32,819 bases of DNA from Gaiellasilicea sp039914895. GTDB lineage: Bacteria; Actinomycetota; Thermoleophilia; Gaiellales; Gaiellaceae. Below, in pieces: positions 1 through 6,651 of the stretch (positions within the stretch are counted from its first letter, which is position 1; every line of letters begins with the position of its first letter). The position numbers and the translations under genes are program-made. The stretch lies in NCBI GenBank assembly GCA_039914895.1, contig JBDSOJ010000090.1, forward strand, positions 1 to 32,819, given 5' to 3'. Below the pieces are notes generated by a model. That model saw only the letters and a program-made list of their open reading frames with translations, was not told the origin of the DNA and did not search any database.

Positions 1-272
1 TTCAAGGTGCAGGCGACAGCGGCAAGCCTCGTCTCCAACGTCACCCGGGCCTGTAACGAACGCCTGATCGACGGACGTGGCTCCTGCAACGCCCTCGCCG
101 CGACAGTCGGACGCGCGGCGCTCGAGCACACCGAGGGCGACCATGCGGTCGAGCAGAACCTGCTCGCCGCTTGGATCGACCAGCTCGAGTCACTGCGCGG
201 CAAGAGGTCGACACCGCGACCGCGAACCGCTTCATCGCCTACGCGAGCGACCTGATCGCACGAAACGGCTAG
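1..272 (+). pseudogene. 3' end of a FIMAH-like domain protein, frameshifted
   Basis: The gene runs in from the left edge, so only its C-terminus is visible. Frame 1 reads through a Cys-containing helical segment to WIDQLESLRGK around base 204 and then goes into Arg/Pro-rich shadow sequence ending at 255. The reading frame that continues the family pattern is another one, giving EVDTATANRFIAYASDLIA and a TAG at 270-272. Adding one A to the AA at 202-203 would join the two as LRGKEVDTATAN. The pattern (CNAL, a repeated helix, then LxAWIDQLExLRGK and AxxxIAYAxDLIA) resembles FIMAH repeats, C-terminal helical modules attached to secreted bacterial enzymes. What is seen is the frame break. The family call is from recognition and is moderate. 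It could be a true pseudogene or a one-base assembly error. Confidence 0.5.
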
Positions 273-283
273 AACGACCGGCC

Positions 284-325
284 GGAGGCGGGCCCGTCAC
301 GCGTAGGCGTCGCGGGCCCGCCTCC
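284..325. terminator. Bidirectional hairpin between convergent genes
   Basis: A perfect 13-bp inverted repeat (arms 284-296 and 313-325, GGAGGCGGGCCCG and its complement) encloses a 16-nt loop. It lies between the stop at 270-272 and the leftward SIS gene, whose stop codon is in the loop. No U-tract follows on either strand, so it would be a GC-only terminator of the kind common in high-GC Gram-positives. Confidence 0.6.
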
Positions 326-1142
326 AGCGGGGGTCGTCCCAGCGGATCAGGTCCGGATCGATCCCACGCGCTCGCGCGAGGTCGAGCGTGAGCAGCTGGA
401 AAGGGACGATGTCGACCACCGGATGCCGCGTCGGGACGAGCGTGACGTCGCAGCCGAGGAGCTCGAGTGCAGCCACCGCCTCCTCGGCGCGGACAGCCGC
501 GCGGCCCTCGCCCTCGAGCACGAAGCAACGCACGTTCTCGTCGATCGCGGCGAGATGCCCGTGCAGGAGCTCCTCCAGCCGGTGCGCCTCGGCCGCGACG
601 TACACGCCCTCGCGGAGCTTCAGCGCCGCCTCCTGCGCGGTCGGCCAGTCGCGGCCGGCGCCGGCGATCACGAAGCGGTCGTGGGTCGACACCGCGTAGC
701 GCTCGCCGGCGAGGCGCCCCGCGACGGCGTCCGGCAGCCACGAAACGTCCTCGCCGCGCAGCGCCGCAAGCGTCGCGACCGCGCAGGTGTAGGAGGCGGT
801 GTGGCAGTAGCTCTCCTCGACCTCCGGCGTCGCCACGATCACCTCGCCGCAGAGTGCCGCGATCGGCCCTTCCGGCTTGGCGGTGACGAGCCACTTCGGT
901 CCCGGGAACGCACGTGCGGCCTCGAGCGTCAGCGGCGTCTCGCCTTCGTGGCTGACGAGTACGAGCACGTCGGCGTCCGGCGGCGCCAGCACCGCCTCGA
1001 GCCCGTCGATCCCGTTGCCGCTCGTCTGCGCCGCGTGGAAGGAGGTGCCACAACCGACGACGGCGACGCGGCCCTCCGGCAGCCGGCGATCGGTCGGCAC
1101 CTGCGCCAACCACTCGGGCTGCGCCGCGACAGCTTTTTCCAT
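297..1142 (-). CDS. SIS-domain sugar-phosphate isomerase (GlmS isomerase-like / AgaS-type)
   Basis: The product is about 281 residues with two SIS (phosphosugar isomerase) domains. The first carries VAVVGCGTSFHAA, the phosphate-binding loop also found in the isomerase half of glucosamine-6-phosphate synthase. The second carries TAQEAALKLREGVYVAAEAH followed by EELLHGHL, the substrate-contacting helix and HG motif. There is no N-terminal glutaminase domain, so it cannot make ammonia from glutamine itself. A ketose/aldose isomerase or deaminase role on an amino sugar phosphate is likely but the substrate cannot be read. ATG at 1142 is preceded by GGCGAG. An in-frame GTG at 1157 would add five residues and is a fair alternative. 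It is a single gene, divergent from the M16 protease. Confidence 0.8.
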   Translation of the reverse strand: MEKAVAAQPEWLAQVPTDRRLPEGRVAVVGCGTSFHAAQTSGNGIDGLEAVLAPPDADVLVLVSHEGETPLTLEAARAFPGPKWLVTAKPEGPIAALCGEVIVATPEVEESYCHTASYTCAVATLAALRGEDVSWLPDAVAGRLAGERYAVSTHDRFVIAGAGRDWPTAQEAALKLREGVYVAAEAHRLEELLHGHLAAIDENVRCFVLEGEGRAAVRAEEAVAALELLGCDVTLVPTRHPVVDIVPFQLLTLDLARARGIDPDLIRWDDPRWRRARDAYA

Positions 1143-1282
1143 CTTCTCGCCTGTCACTAGATGACTGATCGGTAGTTGGCGTGCTCGTGGGGGCGATCCA
1201 GACCAAGCCGGGAGCCGCACTCCGCCGCAGCCGAGGGTGGCGGCCGGCGCCGGGTCTGGGTCGTCAGTCGCAAGTGCGTGAG

Positions 1283-1312
1283 TTGCCGATCAATCATCTC
1301 GGCCTCTATACC
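1283..1312 (+). promoter_or_regulatory. Putative sigma-70 promoter of the M16 protease
   Basis: TTGCCG (1283-1288), an 18-bp spacer, then TATACC (1307-1312). The expected start site is about 1319-1320, only a few bases before the ATG at 1323, so the mRNA would be almost leaderless. The last -10 base departs from TANNNT. Confidence 0.35.
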
Positions 1313-1322
1313 ATGGCCGACG

Positions 1323-2582
1323 ATGGGGGTCTTCGAGCGCCACTCGCTGTCGAACGGCCTGCGCGTCCTGACCGCGCCGATGCCGCACGCCCAGTCGGTC
1401 TCGTGCTTCGTCATGCTCGCGGCCGGCTCGCGCTACGAGACGGCGGAGACGAACGGGATCGCGCACTTCGCCGAGCACATGTTCTTCAAGGGCACCGAGC
1501 GGCGGCCCACGGCGCGCGACATCGCCGGCGAGATCGACTCGATCGGCGGCGAGTTCAACGCCTTCACCGGCAAGGAGTACACGGGCTACTACGTCCGCTG
1601 CGCCGCCGAGACCCGCGACACCGCGCTCGACGTGCTCGTCGACATGCTGCGCAACTCCCGCTTCGACGCCGAGGAGATCGAGCGCGAGAAGGGTGTGATC
1701 ATCGAGGAGATGAACATGTACTTCGACACGCCGCGCGACTTCATCGGCGGCGTCTACGAGTCACTCCTCTACGGCGACCAGCCGCTCGGCTGGGACATCA
1801 TCGGCCGCAAGGAGACGGTCCGCGGCGCGACGCAGCAGACGTTCCACGACTACACGAGCACCTGGTATCGGCCCGACCGGATCGTCGTCGGCGTCGGCGG
1901 CCGGCTCGGCGACGACCTGTCCGAGAAGCTCGAGGAGCTGCTCGGCGACCTGCCGGCGGCCGCGACGGGGGCACCCGAGCCCTGGCGGCCGAGCGTAAAC
2001 GGGCGCGTCAAGGTACACACGAAGCAGTCGGACCAGGCGCACCTCGTCCTCGGCGTCCACAGCCGGCCGCTCGTCGACCCCGACCGCTACGTGCTGCAGC
2101 TGCTCTCGACCGTGCTCGGCGGCGGCATGTCCTCACGCCTCTTCACCGAGGTGCGCGAGCGACGCGGGCTCGCGTATTACGTCTACGGCACGAACCACGC
2201 CTACACGGACGCCGGCTCGCTCTATGCGCAGTCGGGCGTCGACATCAACCGGATCGACGACGCGGTGACGACGATTGTGGAGCAATTCCGGCTGCTCGCC
2301 GCCGAGGCGGTACCGGCGGACGAGCTGGAGAAGGCGCGCAACTTCGCCAAGGGCCGCTTCGTGCTCCAGCTCGAGAGCCCGCACGGGACGATCATGTTCG
2401 GTCTCCGCCGCGAGGTGCTCGAGGGACGGGCGGAGGAGCCACAGGCTGTCCTCGACGCGCTTGATGCGGTCACGGCGGAGGACATCCAACGCGTCGCGAC
2501 CGAGATCATGGACGATGGCTTCCGCCTCGCCGTGATCGGCCCGTTCGACGATGCCGAGCGGTTCGAGCAGCTGCTCGACTGA
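1323..2582 (+). CDS. M16 family zinc protease (pitrilysin/processing-peptidase type)
   Basis: The 419-residue protein has the inverted zinc motif HFAEH (H48, E51, H52) and, 75 residues on, the third ligand E128 in VIIEEMN, exactly the HxxEH-(75)-E spacing of M16 proteases. The C-terminal half holds the inactive partner domain with the GGGMSSRLFTEVRERRGLAYYVY motif region. Length and motifs match the YmxG/PqqL-like single-unit proteases that act as dimers closing around peptides. No signal peptide is visible, so it is probably cytoplasmic. ATG 1323 is chosen because the family begins shortly before the LSNGLRV strand. Longer in-frame extensions run through non-coding-looking sequence. It is convergent with the M15 gene downstream. 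In related bacteria this gene often neighbours pnp or dapB, but neither is here. Confidence 0.93.
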   Translation: MGVFERHSLSNGLRVLTAPMPHAQSVSCFVMLAAGSRYETAETNGIAHFAEHMFFKGTERRPTARDIAGEIDSIGGEFNAFTGKEYTGYYVRCAAETRDTALDVLVDMLRNSRFDAEEIEREKGVIIEEMNMYFDTPRDFIGGVYESLLYGDQPLGWDIIGRKETVRGATQQTFHDYTSTWYRPDRIVVGVGGRLGDDLSEKLEELLGDLPAAATGAPEPWRPSVNGRVKVHTKQSDQAHLVLGVHSRPLVDPDRYVLQLLSTVLGGGMSSRLFTEVRERRGLAYYVYGTNHAYTDAGSLYAQSGVDINRIDDAVTTIVEQFRLLAAEAVPADELEKARNFAKGRFVLQLESPHGTIMFGLRREVLEGRAEEPQAVLDALDAVTAEDIQRVATEIMDDGFRLAVIGPFDDAERFEQLLD

Positions 2583-2595
2583 CGCATCCGGTCAG

Positions 2596-2643
2596 GTCCG
2601 TTCGCGACAGGCGGTGCCTGGCACCGGCCGTCCGTTCGGGACA
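2596..2643. repeat. Direct repeat pair flanking a GGTGCC palindrome
   Basis: In the gap between two convergent genes lies the palindrome CGGTGCCTGGCACCG (2612-2626; 7-bp arms, one central T). It is flanked by GTCCGTTCGCGACA (2596-2609) and GTCCGTTCGGGACA (2630-2643), direct copies differing at one base. It could act as a bidirectional terminator or be an interspersed palindromic element. I see no second copy in the window. Confidence 0.55.
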
Positions 2644-2654
2644 CGTCTTGCTCC

Positions 2655-3278
2655 TCAGCGGCCGGTGGTGGAGAAGTGCTGGTAGTCGCCGAAGGACGCT
2701 CCCCACTTCCAGCCGACCGACGCGAAGGCGCGCACGAGCACGCCGCCGCGCACGGCCATCCCCTTGCGGTAGCGCCCACGATCGAGATAGGCGCGTCCGG
2801 CCGGCGGCGAGACGTTCGAGCCGCGAACGTACGGGTTCTCGATCGGGTTGACGTCGATCGCCTCCCCGTAGGCGTGCAGCGACCAGCGCGAGGTGCCGCC
2901 GACGATGCGGCAGTTGAACCCGGACGAGTTGTCGGCGGCCATCGAGGCGTCGTCGCTGCCGCGGTACGCGGAGACCGGCCGCAGCCGCCGCAGCGGAAAC
3001 TTTACAGCCCACAGCTTCCGGAAGACCCCGAGGATCGCCGGCGCGTGCTGCCGCGCGATGACGAGCCGGCCGGCGTGCGGCTTGCCGTCGAAGCCCCAGT
3101 GCGAGACCGAGATCGTGCGAAGCTGCATGGATCCGACCGGACAACCCGCGCGGTAGGAGAAGCGAAGGTCAGCCCAGCGCACGGGCTCGATCGTCCCGGT
3201 GAAGGCCGGGGCGGCGCCGGCGGCCGACGAGACGCCGAACGCGAGGAGCGCGGCAACGGCGAGCAACGCGATCCGCAT
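2655..3278 (-). CDS. Secreted M15-type D-Ala-D-Ala carboxypeptidase/endopeptidase-like protein
   Basis: The 207-residue protein starts with a clear signal peptide (MRIALLAVAALLAFGVSSA, cut near residue 22). The C-terminal half has the M15 zinc motif SxHxxGxAxD as SLHAYGEAID (H135, D142) and the third ligand H201 in DYQHFS, with KWG just before, as in VanY/phage L-Ala-D-Glu peptidases of subfamily M15C. The expected role is trimming peptidoglycan stem peptides outside the membrane. The start codon lies exactly 6 nt after TAGATT on this strand, so the mRNA should be leaderless. It is divergent from a YkuD-type transpeptidase only 22 bp away, which suggests the two wall-modifying enzymes are made together. 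Confidence 0.85.
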   Translation of the reverse strand: MRIALLAVAALLAFGVSSAAGAAPAFTGTIEPVRWADLRFSYRAGCPVGSMQLRTISVSHWGFDGKPHAGRLVIARQHAPAILGVFRKLWAVKFPLRRLRPVSAYRGSDDASMAADNSSGFNCRIVGGTSRWSLHAYGEAIDVNPIENPYVRGSNVSPPAGRAYLDRGRYRKGMAVRGGVLVRAFASVGWKWGASFGDYQHFSTTGR

Positions 3279-3300
3279 CGTCGCAATCTACTCTGAGGCC
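3279..3300. promoter_or_regulatory. Bidirectional promoter with overlapping -10 boxes, leaderless both ways
   Basis: The whole 22-bp gap between two divergent start codons is promoter. Rightward: TACTCT (3289-3294) + 6 nt + GTG 3301. Leftward: TAGATT (3290 down to 3285) + 6 nt + ATG 3278. The two boxes share the TA at 3289-3290. With the usual -12 to +1 distance, each start site is the first base of its start codon. No good -35 is visible on either side. Confidence 0.65.
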
Positions 3301-3966
3301 GTGCTCGCGCTCGCCGTCCTGACCTCCGCGCTTGCCGCGGCGTGCCCGCAGAACCTGGCGAGCGGCCTCGACACTCCGGCGACGGCGCGGCAACTCGTCA
3401 CGGTCGCGGCGAAGGTGGCGCGGACGACGTACGCGCAGCTCCGCACCTGGCGGCGCGCCGACGGCTGCTGGGTCGCGGCCGCAGGCCCCTACACGGCGCG
3501 GCTCGGCAGGAACGGCATCTCCGAGAACCGGCGCGAGGGCGACGGGACGACGCCGTCGGGCACCTACCGGATCGGTCGCACGATGTACGGCAACGAGCCG
3601 AACCCGGGCGTCCGGTTCCGCTACCGCCGCCTCCGTTGCGGCGACTGGTGGGACGAAGATCCGTCCTCGCTGACCTACAACTCGTTCCAGCACGTCGCCT
3701 GCGGGACGAGGCCTCCGTTCGGCGGCGGCAGCGAGGGGATGTGGCAGCAGCCGCGGCCATATCCCTATCTGGCTGTGATCGAGCACAACATGCGGCCGGT
3801 CGTCCCCGGCAAGGGGTCCGGGATCTTCCTGCATGCGCAGACCGGCGGCCCGACGATCGGCTGCATCTCGCTGAGGAAGGATCAGCTTCGAGCTGTGCTG
3901 CGCTGGCTCCGCCCGGCCGACGCGCCGATGATCGCGATCGGCACGAGCGCGCTGCTGCGCAGCTAG
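3301..3966 (+). CDS. Secreted YkuD-type L,D-transpeptidase-family protein
   Basis: The 221-residue protein begins with a short hydrophobic leader (VLALAVLTSALAAA) and carries the YkuD catalytic signature as GIFLHAQTGGPTIGCISL, giving H178 and nucleophile C188. Upstream lies TTPSGTYRIG, the strand that precedes the active site in this family. L,D-transpeptidases make 3-3 crosslinks or attach proteins to peptidoglycan; this divergent branch (WxP/GDWWDED region) is poorly characterised, so exact activity is inferred. GTG 3301 is preferred because a -10 box sits 6 nt upstream and the leader peptide starts there; the longer frame to 3199 would run through the neighbour's signal-peptide codons. Its stop shares the palindrome CTAG (3963-3966) with the convergent gene's stop. 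Confidence 0.82.
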   Translation: MLALAVLTSALAAACPQNLASGLDTPATARQLVTVAAKVARTTYAQLRTWRRADGCWVAAAGPYTARLGRNGISENRREGDGTTPSGTYRIGRTMYGNEPNPGVRFRYRRLRCGDWWDEDPSSLTYNSFQHVACGTRPPFGGGSEGMWQQPRPYPYLAVIEHNMRPVVPGKGSGIFLHAQTGGPTIGCISLRKDQLRAVLRWLRPADAPMIAIGTSALLRS

Positions 3967-4403
3967 AGCGTCGCCCAATCCTCGTCGAAGTGCTCGCGGT
4001 TGTCGGGATCAGCGATCGCGTCGCCGAGCTCCCGCGCAAGCTGTCTATGGCGCTCCGCCGCGTCGGCGTTCCCGGCCACCTTGTGGGCGCGCGCGAGCGC
4101 CTCGTGGGCAAACGCAACGTCCCAGTCCTCGACGTCGCCGCGTCCGCACCACTCGAGACAGCGGCCAGCGTGATAGACGGACGGCTCGCCGCGGCCGAGC
4201 ACGGCATAGACCCGCGCGAGCTGCCACTCGCCGCGCGCCTGGTGCTTGGCCTCCTGCGACGCCCGGCTCCAGTGCCAGCGGGAAGCGTGGGCGGCGTTCA
4301 GCATCTCGTCGTCCTCTTCCGCCGTCCGCTCCGCCTGGTCGAGCAGCGTCCAGGTGTGGTTGAAGAGATCGACGCCGAGCCGTCGCTGATCGGTCACGAA
4401 CAT
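3963..4403 (-). CDS. Conserved hypothetical helical (TPR-like) protein
   Basis: The 146-residue product is strongly charged and predicted helical. It reads as paired helices: WHWSRASQEAKHQARGEWQLARVYAVLGR, then AFAHEALARAHKVAGNADAAERH, the small-residue spacing of tetratricopeptide repeats. I recognise the overall pattern (start MFVTDQRRLGVDLFNHTW) as a conserved actinobacterial hypothetical family without known function. There is no signal peptide or membrane segment. ATG 4403 lies 3 nt after the TAG of the beta-lactamase-like gene on the same strand, so the two are probably cotranscribed. A scaffold or protein-protein role is inference only. Confidence 0.8.
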   Translation of the reverse strand: MFVTDQRRLGVDLFNHTWTLLDQAERTAEEDDEMLNAAHASRWHWSRASQEAKHQARGEWQLARVYAVLGRGEPSVYHAGRCLEWCGRGDVEDWDVAFAHEALARAHKVAGNADAAERHRQLARELGDAIADPDNREHFDEDWATL

Positions 4404-4406
4404 GTT

Positions 4407-5492
4407 CTATCGCAGCCCGGCGGCGAGGAGAACGGCTCGCCCGAGCCGCTTCGCCTCGGCGTAGGTGACCCCCGGGCGGTAGAGCTCGACGACGACGATC
4501 GTTGCCCGGCCCCCGTCGTAGACGATCGACGCGGTGGTGCGCGTGTCGGAGAGCCAGCCGTTCTTCTCCGCGACGGCCGCGCCCCGGAGCCACGGCCGCA
4601 CGAGTCCCGCGTTGTCCCCCACGGGCTGCGCCGAAGCGAGCACGCGGAGCGCTGCGACCGCCTGCCGTCGGCTGAGCCGGAGCTGCGTCAGCACGCCGAG
4701 GTTCCCGTGTGCGCCCGCGTGCAGCCGGTATAGCGCCCTGCCGAGGTCGCGCGCGCTCGTCACCCGTGTGTGTGGGCCGGGAGGGCGGTACGCCGTCGTG
4801 GCGCGGTACGGGCCCGGATACGTGCTGGAGGTCATCCCGAGCCGGCGCAGCCCGTCTGCGACAGCCGCGTAGCCGAGCTCGTCCGCGATCCGGTTTGCGG
4901 CGAGATTGGACGACCAGAAGCCGATCTGACGCACGTCGTACCACCAGCGGCTTCGTTCCGGCCGCGGTGAGGCGCGTAGGGCGGCGACGAGCGCGCCGAG
5001 CTTGACCGTCGACGCCGCGGCGAAGAGCGTCCGCTCCTGGAAGCCGGCGTAGCGCCCCGACCCGAGCTCGTGCACCCAGATCCCGACAGCTCCGTCCGTC
5101 CCCGCTGCAACCGTTGCAAGGCGCCGCGCGAGCGCTGTGTCGGGACGACGCGACCTGTATCCCGGACCCACCCCAGGCAGCGGTGCGAGCGGTCCGACGC
5201 TGCGGAATCCGTCACCCCGGTCGAGCGCCTCCGCCCGCGCCGCCTGGGCGCGACCGTGTGCGAGCAGGTCGGCACGGAGCGTTCGCTCGTCCGCGTTGAC
5301 GCGGCCGACCGCCAGGACAGCCTCGACGAGGTCGCGACCGGCGTCGTAGCGGGCCTGAGCGCCGTCGGGTGTGTTCGAGTAGGCAACCTGCGCCGCGGGG
5401 AGGTAGCGCGCCTTCGCGCCCTCGAGGCCACCGTCGCCCGCGCTCGCCGAGACGGGTGCAACCAGCGCGAGCAAGATCGCGAGCCGCCGCAT
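4407..5492 (-). CDS. Secreted class-A beta-lactamase-family serine hydrolase
   Basis: The 361-residue protein has a signal peptide (MRRLAILLALVAPVSASA), a roughly 110-residue helical Ala/Arg-rich spacer and a C-terminal beta-lactamase2-type domain. The three active-site motifs are present: SxxK as S161-T-V-K164, SxN as S195-S-N in GFWSSNLAAN (about 194-196), and KTG-like as K310-N-G312. I do not see a convincing Glu166 equivalent with an ExxLN loop. A D,D-peptidase or penicillin-interacting role is therefore as likely as antibiotic hydrolysis. ATG 5492 is chosen because TACAAC stands 6 nt upstream; a GTG two codons earlier directly abuts that box. It is divergent from the AlkZ-like gene and followed 3 nt later by the small helical protein gene. 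Confidence 0.85.
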   Translation of the reverse strand: MRRLAILLALVAPVSASAGDGGLEGAKARYLPAAQVAYSNTPDGAQARYDAGRDLVEAVLAVGRVNADERTLRADLLAHGRAQAARAEALDRGDGFRSVGPLAPLPGVGPGYRSRRPDTALARRLATVAAGTDGAVGIWVHELGSGRYAGFQERTLFAAASTVKLGALVAALRASPRPERSRWWYDVRQIGFWSSNLAANRIADELGYAAVADGLRRLGMTSSTYPGPYRATTAYRPPGPHTRVTSARDLGRALYRLHAGAHGNLGVLTQLRLSRRQAVAALRVLASAQPVGDNAGLVRPWLRGAAVAEKNGWLSDTRTTASIVYDGGRATIVVVELYRPGVTYAEAKRLGRAVLLAAGLR

Positions 5493-5515
5493 CTGCACGT
5501 TGTACCGTCCGCGTC
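5493..5515. promoter_or_regulatory. Second bidirectional promoter with -10 boxes sharing a TA
   Basis: Leftward: TACAAC (5504 down to 5499) + 6 nt + ATG 5492. Rightward: TACCGT (5503-5508) + 7 nt + GTG 5516. The boxes share the TA at 5503-5504 inside a GTAC palindrome. Both mRNAs would be leaderless or start within one base of the start codon. Confidence 0.55.
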
Positions 5516-6616
5516 GTGAAGCCGCTCAGTCTCCGTGAGCTGAACCGCGCGACGCTCGCGCGGCAGTTGCTGCTCGAACGCGTCCACCTCGACGTCCCGG
5601 AGGCGATCCATCGGCTTGGCGCGCTGCAGGCGCAACGTCCGCGCGCGCCGTACGCGGCCCTCGCGGCGCGGCTCGAGGGCTTCGGGCGCGAGGATCTGAG
5701 CCGCGCGCTCCACGAGCGGACCGTCGTCCGGGCGACGCTGATGCGCGAGACGCTCCACCTCGTGACCGCGTCCGACTACCCGCACGACGCCGTCGCGATG
5801 GCGCCCTACTTCCGCAACCTGCGGGCGCAACACCTGCCGGACGGCGTGACGATGGAGCGCGTCGTCGAGCTGGCTGCCCACGCAGCCGAGGCGCTGGCGG
5901 AGCCACTCGAGGCGACGGCGCTGCGGCCGATCCTCGCGGAGCTGGAGCGGGAAATGGCGGACGATCGCGTCTGGCGGCGCGTGCGCACGAACGCTGCGAT
6001 CCTGCACGTGCCCGGTGAGGAGCCGCACGCCTTCGGGCAGCGCAACCGCTTCGTCGCCGCCGCAGCCTGGCTCGGAGCGCTCGAAGCGGAGGAGAGCGAC
6101 GGCGTCAAGCGGCTCGTCCGGCGTTACCTGGCAGCGTTCGGGCCCTCGAGCCGCGCGGACGTCGCCGCCTTCACGGGCCTCGCTGTCGGCGCGATCACGC
6201 CGGCGCTCGTCGAGCTCGAGCCTGAGCTGGAGGGGCTCTCCGACGAGCGCGGCCGCGCGCTGTACGACCTTCGCAGCGCTCCGCGGCCGCCGGCCGACAC
6301 GCCCGCGCCGCTGCGCCTCCTCGGCGAGTGGGACAACGTCCTCCTTGCCCACGCCGACCGGACGCGGCTGTTCGACGACGACACCCGGCGCCGAGTGATC
6401 CGCAAGAACGGCGACGTGCTACCGACGATCCTGCTCGACGGCGTCGTCGCGGGGACGTGGTGGTGGCGGCGCAGGAAGGACGTCGCGACGCTGGAGGCGA
6501 CGCCGTTCGTGACGCTGACGAAGCGACTGAAGCTCGACTTGGAGCAGGAGGCCGAGCTCGCGTTGGCCGTGCTCGAGCCCGCCGCTTCGCGCTTCGCGGT
6601 CGAATACACGGGCTGA
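5516..6616 (+). CDS. Winged-helix DNA glycosylase of the AlkZ/HTH_42 family
   Basis: The 366-residue protein matches the HTH_42 (formerly DUF1006) fold. It has an N-terminal helix, IHRLGALQAQRPRAPYAAL, VVRATLMRETLHLV and DY, then a central wHTH segment (LVRRYLAAFGPSSRADVAAFTG) and the C-terminal LLGEWDNVLLAH...VLPTILLDGVVAGTWWWRR barrel. In characterised members, AlkZ-type enzymes use a Q-x-Q catalytic pair to excise bulky alkylated bases and interstrand crosslinks. Here the motif is Q38-A-Q40, the AlkZ-like (QxQ) rather than YcaQ-like (QxD) form. In actinomycetes such genes often confer self-resistance to a DNA-damaging natural product, but no biosynthetic cluster is adjacent. GTG 5516 fits the leaderless promoter. 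Confidence 0.85.
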   Translation: MKPLSLRELNRATLARQLLLERVHLDVPEAIHRLGALQAQRPRAPYAALAARLEGFGREDLSRALHERTVVRATLMRETLHLVTASDYPHDAVAMAPYFRNLRAQHLPDGVTMERVVELAAHAAEALAEPLEATALRPILAELEREMADDRVWRRVRTNAAILHVPGEEPHAFGQRNRFVAAAAWLGALEAEESDGVKRLVRRYLAAFGPSSRADVAAFTGLAVGAITPALVELEPELEGLSDERGRALYDLRSAPRPPADTPAPLRLLGEWDNVLLAHADRTRLFDDDTRRRVIRKNGDVLPTILLDGVVAGTWWWRRRKDVATLEATPFVTLTKRLKLDLEQEAELALAVLEPAASRFAVEYTG

Positions 6617-6651
6617 GAACGCTTGGCCGCCGTTTCGACCGCGCTGCCGCG

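Noticed and set aside
3199..3300. Longer N-terminus for the YkuD gene
   Set aside because: It overlaps the divergent M15 signal-peptide codons and would bury the signal sequence inside the protein.
4045..4944. Other long Arg/Ala/Pro-rich frames opposite real genes (this one and many others)
   Set aside because: High GC creates long antisense frames; they lack domain motifs, and the opposite strand has clear family matches.
4407..5492. True antibiotic-hydrolysing class A beta-lactamase
   Set aside because: SxxK, SxN and K-N-G are present but no convincing Glu166 loop, so only family membership is claimed.
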